This document shows, one piece after another, positions 41,849-50,176 of a DNA stretch of 64,000 nt. Below the pieces are notes generated by a model. The model did not search any database. It saw only the letters and a program-made list of their open reading frames with translations, and was not told the DNA's origin. The stretch spans positions 1 through 64,000 of the forward strand of contig DASXUX010000038.1 in assembly GCA_036504595.1 (NCBI GenBank). Reading direction: 5' to 3'. Origin of the DNA: DASXUX01 sp036504595. Its GTDB lineage: Bacteria > Planctomycetota > SZUA-567 > H5-PLA8. The position numbers were made by a program, and so were the translations under genes. Each line of letters begins with the position of its first letter. Position 1 is the first letter of the stretch.

Positions 41849-44245
41849 TTACTTTGCTGGTTCCTTGACCGCCTCGGTCTTGCCCGTTTCCTGCTTTGGC
41901 GCGTCCACAATTGGCTTCAACGAAATCTTCAGTTCATCGGAATAGCGCGTGGCGAGCACGCCTTCAGCGGCCAGCAACTGCGCTTCGGCCTTGCGCAGAG
42001 CGATCTGCGCATCCACCAAGCGGAATCCCGCCGAGAGCACATCGTTGTTCTTGCTGATGATCTGGAATGCCGGGCTGTTCTTGCCGGGCCCCAAATCGGC
42101 CACTTTCCCAGCGTTCCACAGTTCCAGCAATTGAGTGTAGATGCGGTCGATGATCTGTTTATTCTTCTCCGCGATTGCCAGTTGCTCGCGAGCACTGACC
42201 AAGCTCGTCAGCGCATCGTTGACAAACTGCGTAACTTGATTGGCCGTCGCCGAAAGGCGTTTCTGTTGCTGCCTGTAGAGTTGCTCATCTTCGTGGATGA
42301 ACTCTTCGGCCGGCCGGTTGCCCCACGGAACGCGGTAATTCAGCACAATGAAGCCGGTGCGGTTGTCGGGCTTCCAGACGTTGCCGATGGCCGGCAAAAG
42401 CGAGTTGTAGCCGAATACGGCATCGCTTTCGAAGAAGCTGATACCCGTCGTGAGCTTCAGGTCGGGGCGAGCCTGGTTGTGCGCGAACTTCAGGGTAATT
42501 TGCGAAGCGCAGACGCTGGCCTTGGCAGCCTGAAGGTCCGGATTGTTGGCCATCGCGATGGCGATGGCGTCTTCGTTGGTTTGCGGGGGAACGCCGCTCA
42601 GAAGATTCGCGTAGCCGACCGGCAGGACGATGACTTCGCGGTCCTGGTCGAGGAGCTTGCGCAATGCGTTGGAGGCCACTGCGTAGGACTGCCACTGCAC
42701 TTGTTCGACGCGCTTGAGACTTGACAATTGCTGCTGAACCAAGGTCTTTTCATACGCGGTCGAGCGGTTCGCCTGCAGCAGTTCGTCGGTGTGCTTGAGA
42801 ACCGTTTCCATGCTCTTGATCGTGGCGTTGGTCAGTTCAAGCCGGCGAACGGCGCGGACGACGTCCCAGTACCCAGCCACTCCCAGCGCCTTGGGGTTGG
42901 CGCCGCTGAGGTTCGCGAGGGTATCGTTGATGGTTCCCTGAAGAACCCAATAGGCCTGAGAACGGCCGATTTCGGCCAGCTTGATGTTAACCTCGTTAGG
43001 GCCGTACGGACCCCAGTCTTTCGTGTAAGGCAGCGGCACAACCAGTTTGACGCTGAAGAAACTGGTCCAGGTGCTCTGCGGGATGCTGCTGGAGCGGAAA
43101 TGCTGTTCATAGAAGACGGATCGGCGGCGCTGAGTCTGCCCGTCGGCGAGGAAGATCGGATCGCCGTTGACATCGGTGTCGAGGATCGTGAAGGAGTTTT
43201 CGGTAGTGCTTTCGGCGAATACGGTGCGGTTGCGCTTTTGAGTGAAGCTAAAGTTGAAGAAGGAGCCCCACGGAATCTGCTGTGTGAAGCTCTCCGTCAG
43301 CGTTTCGGTCCGGTTCTCGCCACGATTACTGGCAAAGTCGAAGGCGCCGCGCTTGACAAAGCCCTCAACCGTCTGGTCCGGATTGGACGCCTGGAATGCG
43401 CTGAAGATCGAATTGCGGACATCGTTCTCCAGTTCGCCGGCGATGTTGCGTTTTCGGTCGAACCACTCGCGGCGATCGAAGGCGTCAAACTGCGTTGCGT
43501 TGAAGGCGAAGTTGAAGACCGGATCGAAAACGGAGCGCGCCTGTTTGATCGCGTGACCTGACTTCTCGTATCCTTTTTCGGAAAAACGAACCACCAGATT
43601 GCGTTCCAGCGCCCGCTGCACGGCTTGCGAGAACGTCGTTTCCAGCAGCGTCTTGCCGCGGAAATAGCCCATCACGCCCTGGGGGCTTTGGATCAGCACC
43701 GTGCTGCGCACCACGTCGCCGGCCGCAGCGTCTGGTTTGGCGGGGTCCGCCGCCGAGACATTCACTTCCTGAACCGTGACCTGCGGCGTGTAGCGCGCGT
43801 CCACAGCCTGCTCAGCAGGAGACGTCGTCTGCGCCGGAGTGCCCGCGGGACTCTCCTTTAACACGGCGTGGGTTTTGACGGTTTTCAGCACCGCGGCGCG
43901 CAACGCGGGCTCTGATCCCGCGGGGATCTCGACTTTGGGTGCGCCCTGCGCCGCGCTGGTAAAAGCCGTCTCGTCCGGCTTCGGCGCTACTGGTTTTTCT
44001 GCAACGGGCTTGGACTCGGGAGCAACCGCGGGTTGATCGGGGCTGGCAAAAACAGATTCATCTGCCGCGGCAGAAACCGAAGTTTCAACGCTTATTTTCT
44101 GTTCCTGGGCTTTGACAGCAGGGACGGCGTCGGGCGATACGAACTCACCGCCCTGAGAGGGGGTTTGCTCCTCGCCGAACAACGTGGCGCAAATGAGAAT
44201 CGAGGCTAGTAGAACCGCAGCGGCCTCTGGTACACGTCGTCTCAT
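41849..44245 (-). CDS. Long TolC-family outer-membrane efflux protein (first of three)
   Basis: 798 aa; signal peptide, Ala/Pro/Lys-rich linker to about residue 190, then the efflux-protein fold (NQVTQFVNDALTSLVSAREQ; ISKNNDVLSAGFRLVDAQIA). QQIPWGSFFNFSFTQKRNRT marks barrel strands. First gene of a run of three tolC-like genes plus ATP-grasp B. A TATAAT on the minus strand at 44437-44442 is a possible -10 about 190 bp upstream. Three channels for one visible adaptor/exporter suggests either a hetero-trimer or alternative channels. Confidence 0.88.
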   Translation of the reverse strand: MRRRVPEAAAVLLASILICATLFGEEQTPSQGGEFVSPDAVPAVKAQEQKISVETSVSAAADESVFASPDQPAVAPESKPVAEKPVAPKPDETAFTSAAQGAPKVEIPAGSEPALRAAVLKTVKTHAVLKESPAGTPAQTTSPAEQAVDARYTPQVTVQEVNVSAADPAKPDAAAGDVVRSTVLIQSPQGVMGYFRGKTLLETTFSQAVQRALERNLVVRFSEKGYEKSGHAIKQARSVFDPVFNFAFNATQFDAFDRREWFDRKRNIAGELENDVRNSIFSAFQASNPDQTVEGFVKRGAFDFASNRGENRTETLTESFTQQIPWGSFFNFSFTQKRNRTVFAESTTENSFTILDTDVNGDPIFLADGQTQRRRSVFYEQHFRSSSIPQSTWTSFFSVKLVVPLPYTKDWGPYGPNEVNIKLAEIGRSQAYWVLQGTINDTLANLSGANPKALGVAGYWDVVRAVRRLELTNATIKSMETVLKHTDELLQANRSTAYEKTLVQQQLSSLKRVEQVQWQSYAVASNALRKLLDQDREVIVLPVGYANLLSGVPPQTNEDAIAIAMANNPDLQAAKASVCASQITLKFAHNQARPDLKLTTGISFFESDAVFGYNSLLPAIGNVWKPDNRTGFIVLNYRVPWGNRPAEEFIHEDEQLYRQQQKRLSATANQVTQFVNDALTSLVSAREQLAIAEKNKQIIDRIYTQLLELWNAGKVADLGPGKNSPAFQIISKNNDVLSAGFRLVDAQIALRKAEAQLLAAEGVLATRYSDELKISLKPIVDAPKQETGKTEAVKEPAK

Positions 44246-44519
44246 CCCTGTAAATACCTCTCCGCCCCTGCGGTCGGGAAGGAACGGGCTACCGGAGCCC
44301 GCGCCAAAGGTCGAATTCTCACAGGCTGGCAGGCGCGCTAACAGCGCCCCGCCGGCACGTACTACACGCTTCCACGGCCAGATGCAAAAGAGAGCCGCCC
44401 TACGTTAAGCTATATGCCGTCAATGTCAACGGTAAAATTATAGTGGTTTGTTAGCGAGGGATTCGGGCCACCGGTCTTGGGCATGGGCAAAAGCGGTGCT
44501 CCTTTATATAGAGGCTATT

Positions 44520-47500
44520 TCACCGCGTTGATTGGCGCGACTCAATTGTGCCGAGGAAGACCTCGGGCTGGTTTCGCAGGTCGAGCGTTTTGCACAAGTA
44601 ATTCATCGCCTCAGCCGGCTCGGCGCTGAGTGTTCCACCGAACGTGACGAAATGCGCAGCCAGCGGGGAGTTCTCAATCCCCACCCCACCCGCTCCAGCA
44701 CCGGGCGCAAAAACATGGTTCGCCGCGGTTTCGGGAGTGAGCAATCCCAGTGCAAGCTTGTCGGCACCGTATTTTACGCACCAATGCGCACCGCCCACTT
44801 TCACTTGAGCCGAAACGCCGTCGGCTTGCTTCCCAACCGCGCCGCTCGCGCCCGTGGAGAACAGGTACTTTCCTGGCGTCGGGCCGTCGGCGGCGAAGTT
44901 CTTCGGATCGTCGAAGTCCCAGTAGTGGCCGGTAGGCTCGTTTAAAACGACTTCCGCCCACGACACACCCGCAAAGAGGCTGACGGTTTTGATCAGACCG
45001 CTTTCAGCGTTGCAGGCATACCGGACAAGCGCTGGCCCTCGCGCAATGCACTTGATGGTGTGCGGAACGCCACGGTGGCTGTGCATGTCGGAGAAGCCCG
45101 ACCAGCCGCTTTCGCCGGGCATGGTCAGGTCGCGGTTCTGAAGGGCCTTCACTTCCCAACGATAGATGTGCGCGCCTTCGGGGCCGAGCAGCAGCTTGAT
45201 CTGATTGTTCTCAATCCACTTCATGCCGTTGGGCGCGTCCGACGTCGTCACGGCGGTGGGCAGCGGTTTGGTGGGGTCTTTCAGTCCGAGGTAGACGTGA
45301 AGGGTGGCCTGAGTGTTCTTCGCCAAAGGGCCGGGGATAATCAATGTCAAACGCGTGCGTCCGGGAGTGAGCGCGGGATCAAGCTGCGCGGGGATTTCGC
45401 GCGGGGTAGCGCCGGCCTCCGTGCCGGCCGGCAGGGACGTCGGCACCACCGCGCGGATCGCTCTGCCGGCGAGCTCTTCAGGCAAAGGCACGTCAACTTC
45501 CACGGGTAGATCACAGCGATCTACGGAACCGGCGCTGATGCGCAGTCCGATGCGGTGCGACGCGGCGGGCTCAGCCCACGGAGCGTCGGACGCGATCGGC
45601 GTCGTTTCGATCTTGCTGGCGCGGGTGCGGCGGCCGGCGCCGTCGGGGATGGATAGGCCGAGTTCTTCGGGGGACGGAATGGGCTTTCCGGCTTCGAGAT
45701 CCTGGCGGGCCTGGGCGAGGCGTTGGGCAAGCTTTTCGTAACGCGTAACGGCGGCGGCGTAGCGCTTCATGGTCCAGTCCAGTGCGTATGGTTTGGATTC
45801 GGCGAGCCAGATGCGTTTGAATTCGTTGCCGAGAGTCTCGTGCGCCTCGCGGCAGGCTTTGACGCGCTCTTCGGCTTTCTTGATCAACGCAGCGTCCTTG
45901 GCTTCGGCGGCTTTGCAGTAGTCTTGCGCGGTCTCCAGGCCGTCGAGCATGCGCTTGCCGATCAATTCCATGCGCTTAGCGCCGAGAATCACGCTGTCGA
46001 GCAGGGCGGCGTTGACGGTTGCTTCTTTCTTGCAGGCTGCGAGGTGTTCGAGGGCCGGTTGGACTAACTTAAGGAGGCGCTCAGCGGCGGTGCGTGTGGC
46101 AGCGGGGCTCTGGCGCGGGGAAAAGTCTTCGCGCCAGAAGCGGGAATTGTTCATGCCTTCCATGCCGTGCAGAGCGTGAGTTTGGGCGAGCAACTCGATG
46201 GCTTGGCCGAAGTGGTCGCCTTTTTCGCCAAAAAGCACCGCGCCGATGCGGCGGTTGAAGTCTTCGGGCGTCGTCGTCGAGCCGGTCCAGGCGCACTCGG
46301 CGCCCCAAGCGTAGCCGTGCCAGTTGTAGCCTTTGAGCGCTTCGCCGTCGTCTTCCCAGGCGGTGTTGAGCATGCCGATCGCGCCGTTTTTGACGCCGTC
46401 TCGAACGAAGTTACGGATGTTGGTGACCGTGCAGTTGAAGTCGGGCAGGATGCGGCTCCAGTTGCTGATGCCCGGGCAGACGAAGAACTCATAGCCGGAT
46501 TTGGTGAAGGGGAGAATTTGGTTTTCGAAGCTGGCTCGCGGGTCGTACGCCCACGTAAGCATGACGGTGTCTTTGGGGATCTCACCCAGCTTGTCGGGAT
46601 GCTGCAGGATGATGTCGCCCCACATCATCATGCGTTTGTGGTACTTCTCCTTTAAGAGATCATGGACGCGGCGGATGTGCTTGGTGTAAACGCCGCCGAC
46701 GCCAATCTGCTTGGCCAGTTCCTTGGACGGGCCTTCGCCAAGACCCCAGGTTTCATCGCAACAGACGTTGAACATGTCGAGCGGCAGCAACGGGATGACC
46801 TCGCTGTAGAGGTCGTCGAGGAGTTTATAGGTCTCCTCCTTTACTGGGGACAGGACGCTGCCGTTTTCGCGCATGGCGGCGTATTCGGGGTGCTGCAAGA
46901 TGCGTTCGAAATGCCCGAAGGACTGCTGGTTGCCGAGAATCTGCATGTGCAGCGGCTTGGCGAATTCAACGAGCGTGCGGAGTTCAGTGGGCGTGAGCGA
47001 GCCGTCTTTCGGACCGATCTTGGGATGCTTCTCGAAGGCGAACTGGTACTCCATGTAGTACGTGAACATGTTCAGCTTCAGTGCGGCGCCGAGGGCGACT
47101 TCGTTCTTCAAGGTGTCGAGGGACGAACTGGCCCCGCGAGTCAGGTCATCCTGATGGCAGCGCCACTTCAGCGCGGGCCAGTCGCGAATGATCAGGCAAG
47201 GAATTCCGTTTTCGCGGCGATTAGCGCGAATGAGCTGGCAGAGGGTTTGGGCGGCGTAGAAGAGGCCGGCTGGACTCGCTGCGAACGCGAGTGCGGAATC
47301 GCCGCTAACCCAGAGCCCATAGGCCTCTGGCTTCAGCTTTTCCGGAGGCAACGTTGGCAGATCGCCTCCTTTCGCAGACAACCTCATCCAGCTTTCCTGA
47401 TGCTTCTGTTGCTTCGGTTCCGGACAACCCGCGCGGCGGAGTTCTTCACCTAGAGCGCGGGAAATCAATTCCATTTGATCTTCGGGCACTTCCAGCACCA

Positions 47501-47657
47501 GTTCGCGGTTCAGCGCAAAGGCGCCGGCTTGAAGCGTGACCTCTTTTGGGAAGGGCACGAGGCGCAGGGCGGCAGCGTCTTCGGCCAGAGTGGTTCCGGC
47601 TACCGAGATCGCTGCAAGTGCGAGTGTGGCGCGGAATCCGGCCAAGGCTTTGCGCAT
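44520..47657 (-). CDS. Secreted GH20-type beta-hexosaminidase-like protein
   Basis: 1045 aa from the ATG at 47657 (GGAGGC upstream). Signal peptide to about TTLAED. Residues 30-155 form the GH20b domain (LRLVPFPKEVTLQAGAF). The catalytic TIM barrel at about 160-520 has DDLTRGASSSLDTLKNEVAL, MFNVCCDETWGLG with the catalytic Asp-Glu pair, and MMMWGDIILQHP. Unusually the residue before Asp is Cys rather than the usual Gly. About 500 residues follow with helical and beta-sandwich regions I do not recognise. Likely cleaves GlcNAc/GalNAc-type linkages outside the cytoplasm. A 24-bp repeat is translated at 45405-45428. Confidence 0.82.
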   Translation of the reverse strand: MRKALAGFRATLALAAISVAGTTLAEDAAALRLVPFPKEVTLQAGAFALNRELVLEVPEDQMELISRALGEELRRAGCPEPKQQKHQESWMRLSAKGGDLPTLPPEKLKPEAYGLWVSGDSALAFAASPAGLFYAAQTLCQLIRANRRENGIPCLIIRDWPALKWRCHQDDLTRGASSSLDTLKNEVALGAALKLNMFTYYMEYQFAFEKHPKIGPKDGSLTPTELRTLVEFAKPLHMQILGNQQSFGHFERILQHPEYAAMRENGSVLSPVKEETYKLLDDLYSEVIPLLPLDMFNVCCDETWGLGEGPSKELAKQIGVGGVYTKHIRRVHDLLKEKYHKRMMMWGDIILQHPDKLGEIPKDTVMLTWAYDPRASFENQILPFTKSGYEFFVCPGISNWSRILPDFNCTVTNIRNFVRDGVKNGAIGMLNTAWEDDGEALKGYNWHGYAWGAECAWTGSTTTPEDFNRRIGAVLFGEKGDHFGQAIELLAQTHALHGMEGMNNSRFWREDFSPRQSPAATRTAAERLLKLVQPALEHLAACKKEATVNAALLDSVILGAKRMELIGKRMLDGLETAQDYCKAAEAKDAALIKKAEERVKACREAHETLGNEFKRIWLAESKPYALDWTMKRYAAAVTRYEKLAQRLAQARQDLEAGKPIPSPEELGLSIPDGAGRRTRASKIETTPIASDAPWAEPAASHRIGLRISAGSVDRCDLPVEVDVPLPEELAGRAIRAVVPTSLPAGTEAGATPREIPAQLDPALTPGRTRLTLIIPGPLAKNTQATLHVYLGLKDPTKPLPTAVTTSDAPNGMKWIENNQIKLLLGPEGAHIYRWEVKALQNRDLTMPGESGWSGFSDMHSHRGVPHTIKCIARGPALVRYACNAESGLIKTVSLFAGVSWAEVVLNEPTGHYWDFDDPKNFAADGPTPGKYLFSTGASGAVGKQADGVSAQVKVGGAHWCVKYGADKLALGLLTPETAANHVFAPGAGAGGVGIENSPLAAHFVTFGGTLSAEPAEAMNYLCKTLDLRNQPEVFLGTIESRQSTR
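45405..45428 (-). repeat. 24-bp palindromic repeat inside the GH20-type gene
   Basis: Exact reverse complement of the 24-mer at 18492 and 41813. Read in frame on the minus strand as LPAGTEAGATP within the C-terminal part of the enzyme. Confidence 0.85.
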
Positions 47658-47972
47658 GCTGATGCCTCCGCGAATAGATAGTTCGTGGTTTACGGTTCGA
47701 GGTCTATGCTTAACGGCACATGGTGTCAACGCTGAACAATAATGAACCCTGAATCTGAACGAACGGCGCGCAATCCAGGAGGATCGCGTTACAGGGGTTG
47801 GCCAGCTTTTTGCCCGCGATTGTCCGGCGGCGTCATCGGCGGCCTGAACTGATGATGAAATTCCCACTTTGAGGATCTGATGTGCGCAACATTCCTTTCA
47901 CAGGCGGCACGGCATGGCGCTTGAGTAGGGAAAACGACTTGGGCTCCACTCCGTTTCGGAGGGCAGACTATC
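47658..47972. other. Divergent intergenic region, no gene seen
   Basis: 315 bp between the GH20-type gene and the receiver gene, which point away from each other; promoters for both must lie here but none is clear. Confidence 0.4.
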
Positions 47973-48362
47973 ATGGACAAGCCAGCAGTTCCGATTCTGA
48001 TCATTGATGACGATGCGGACACCATTTCCGCATTGGAAACGGCGTTGATGAAAGAAGGATACAGCCCGACTGCTTGCTTAAATTTGCACTCCGCAACCGA
48101 ATACCTGGCCAAGGAAGAGCCTGCGATTGTCTTTTTGGACTACTTCCTGGCGGGCGATAATCCCGCGCAATTCGTGCGGGAGGCCAAGGCAAAGTACCCT
48201 GATCTGCTCATTGTGCTTATGACCGGCGCTCACAATGCCGCGCAATGCGCTTCAAACATCGGGCTGGCGTTTTATCTGCAGAAGCCGTTCGATTTGGGCC
48301 AGTTTCTGACAGTCCTGGAACGAGCGCTGGGCCGCCGCGAACTCCCCATCGGAGCGAGTTAA
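47973..48362 (+). CDS. Stand-alone response-regulator receiver
   Basis: A 129-aa CheY-like protein. IIDDDAD supplies the acidic pocket, IVFLDYFL the phospho-acceptor Asp, LIVLMTGAH the switch Thr, and FYLQKPFD the conserved Lys. There is no output domain, so it acts by binding a partner. GGAGGG precedes the ATG. No histidine kinase is adjacent. A lipid-synthesis gene follows 76 bp downstream on the same strand. Confidence 0.9.
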   Translation: MDKPAVPILIIDDDADTISALETALMKEGYSPTACLNLHSATEYLAKEEPAIVFLDYFLAGDNPAQFVREAKAKYPDLLIVLMTGAHNAAQCASNIGLAFYLQKPFDLGQFLTVLERALGRRELPIGAS

Positions 48363-48438
48363 GTTGATGTGTTGGTAGTCCGGAACAGCCAAACGCCTCT
48401 TTCCGAATCGGCAAAGCTTCTGTATTCTCTGGCTCCAA

Positions 48439-49491
48439 ATGGAGCACAAGACCAATCCTGACTTTCTACTCGGCGACCTGCTGAAGCGGGTTTCTCGCAG
48501 TTTTTACCTGACGATGCGCGTTCTGCCGAAGGCGCAGCGCGTGCCGATCAGCCTCGCCTACCTGCTGGCTCGCGCCGCGGATACGATTGCGGACACGCCG
48601 CTCGTCCCGTCGCCGCGCCGCCTGGAACTGCTCCTTTCCTTCCGCGAGCAGGTCAATGGGCCCATGCGCGAAGAGACGCTGCGTGAGATCGAGAACGCTC
48701 TGACGCAGCAGCAGACCAACAGCCATGAACGCGAACTTCTGCAGATGCTCACGCCAGCAGTGGGCCTGCTTTCTGAACTGACTGAAGCGGACCGGGCCAA
48801 AGTCTGCGAGGTCGTAACAACGTTGACGCGCGGCATGGAAATGGACCTGACGCGATTTCCGCCGGAAAATGCTGGAAAGCTGGACGCTTTGCAGAACGCG
48901 GCGGAACTCGACCGCTACATCTATCTGGTCGCCGGCTGCGTGGGGGAGTTCTGGACCAAACTGAACGTCGCTCACGTGCCGGCCTTGCGGCATTGGAATG
49001 TCGAAGCGATGTCCGCGTGCGGCATTCGCTACGGCAAAGCGCTGCAGATGACGAACGTGCTGCGCGACTGCCCGAAAGATTTGCGCATCGGGCGCTGCTA
49101 CATGCCGCGGGAGATTCTCAGCGAGTGCGGCCTGACGCCGGAAGATCTGTTGAAGCCGGAGAACACGTCGCGCGCGCGGCCGATGCTTGGAAAATTGATG
49201 CGCGTGACGCTGGGGCATTATGAAGAGGCCGAGCGTTACATTGTTGCGATCCCCAGGCACTGTGTCCGCCTGCGGCTGGCGTGCATGTGGCCGGTGCTGA
49301 TCGGTCTGGCCACGCTGCGAGAACTTGCCGCCAACCCGCGGTGGCTCGATCCAGCCTGTCCATCGGTTATCTCACAGCGAAAGTGCAACGGCATTCTGGC
49401 TCTGTCCCTGCCGGCCGCGGCGTCGAACGCGGCAATACGCGCTTGGATGAGGCGTGGACGGCAGAGCGTGATAGAAGCCATTGGTCATTAG
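48439..49491 (+). CDS. Squalene/phytoene synthase family protein
   Basis: A 350-aa enzyme that joins two prenyl diphosphates head to head. The first Asp-rich motif is ARAADTIAD (44-52) and the second is NVLRDCPKD (206-214), with LRIGRCYMP following; both bind the diphosphates through Mg2+. The layout is closer to squalene synthase than to phytoene synthase, which fits hopanoid or sterol synthesis, but no other hopanoid gene is in view. The last residues IGH and the TAG stop are supplied by the first unit of the adjacent heptamer array. No clear RBS precedes the ATG. Confidence 0.9.
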   Translation: MEHKTNPDFLLGDLLKRVSRSFYLTMRVLPKAQRVPISLAYLLARAADTIADTPLVPSPRRLELLLSFREQVNGPMREETLREIENALTQQQTNSHERELLQMLTPAVGLLSELTEADRAKVCEVVTTLTRGMEMDLTRFPPENAGKLDALQNAAELDRYIYLVAGCVGEFWTKLNVAHVPALRHWNVEAMSACGIRYGKALQMTNVLRDCPKDLRIGRCYMPREILSECGLTPEDLLKPENTSRARPMLGKLMRVTLGHYEEAERYIVAIPRHCVRLRLACMWPVLIGLATLRELAANPRWLDPACPSVISQRKCNGILALSLPAAASNAAIRAWMRRGRQSVIEAIGH

Positions 49492-49568
49492 TCATTAGTC
49501 ATTGCGCAGGCGCTTGTCGTGCAGTTAATGACCAATGACTAATGACCAATGACTAATGACCAATGACT
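49484..49568. repeat. Inverted pair of GTCATTA/AATGACC heptamer arrays
   Basis: The left arm at 49484-49503 has GTCATTA units; the right arm at 49527-49568 has six AATGACC/AATGACT units; a 23-bp spacer lies between. Both convergent neighbours use a TAG inside the outermost unit as stop codon. The structure can fold into a long hairpin in either transcript, so it may serve as a bidirectional terminator. Confidence 0.9.
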
Positions 49569-50037
49569 AGACCGGTTCGACCACCACGCGCATGCCTTCA
49601 ACGCGGATGACTTTCACCGGCACGCCGCTTTCGACGAACTTGCCTTCGGTGATGACGTCCACCCGCTGGTCGTCGAGCATCACGGTGCCGGCGGGGCGCA
49701 GAGGCGTCACGGTCTGGCCGCTTTTGCCGAGCAGGTGCGCGAGCGGCAGGGCGTCGGGCGCGTTCTGCACACCGCCCGACATGTCCGAATCGAGGATCAG
49801 CGGGCTGCGCTTCAGGAACGTGATTCCCGCCCACAGCGCCAGCGGAAAGAGCGCCACGTTCGCCGCCACCATCGCATAGCCGAATGGCTCCGATGAGCGA
49901 AAGCCCAAGTAGATGCTGGCCGCCGACATGCTCAGCGCCGCCAGCGTCCAAGCGCCCATCGACGGGGTAAGCAGTTCGACGAAAACCGCGACGACCATCA
50001 GAGCGCAGCAGAGAATGGCCCAGAAGCGCATGTCCAT
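49567..50037 (-). CDS. NfeD-like membrane protein (short form)
   Basis: A 156-aa protein with two to three transmembrane helices (FWAILCCALMVVAVFVELL; AMVAANVALFPLALWAGITF) and a C-terminal NfeD OB-fold domain: GQTVTPLRPAGTVMLDDQRV, then GVPVKVIRVEGMRVVVEPV. NfeD proteins act with membrane-bound ClpP-class proteases and with SPFH proteins in membrane quality control. The partner protease is the next gene upstream on the same strand. I start at the ATG at 50037. Confidence 0.88.
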   Translation of the reverse strand: MDMRFWAILCCALMVVAVFVELLTPSMGAWTLAALSMSAASIYLGFRSSEPFGYAMVAANVALFPLALWAGITFLKRSPLILDSDMSGGVQNAPDALPLAHLLGKSGQTVTPLRPAGTVMLDDQRVDVITEGKFVESGVPVKVIRVEGMRVVVEPV

Positions 50038-50097
50038 GCCAGCCAGTTTCGGGCGTTGCACGGAAGTTTCAAGCGGCGGAATGAACGGCAGACAGAA

Positions 50098-50176
50098 GTT
50101 CCTTGTTCCTTGTTCCTGGTTCCACGTTAACGGCGGGCTCTTTCGAACCTGGAACGAGGAACTAGGAACCAGGAAC
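50098..50176. repeat. Inverted pair of GTTCCTT/GGAACCA heptamer arrays
   Basis: GTTCCTT, GTTCCTT, GTTCCTG, GTTCCAC at 50098-50125 face GGAACGA, GGAACTA, GGAACCA, GGAAC at 50151-50176. The stop codon of the upstream NfeD/protease gene (50162-50164) lies inside the right arm. Confidence 0.9.

Noticed and set aside
48430..48455. GGCTCCAAATGGAGC as an operator related to the palindrome at 246-265
   Set aside because: The match is partial and overlaps the first codons of the squalene-synthase-like gene; probably chance.
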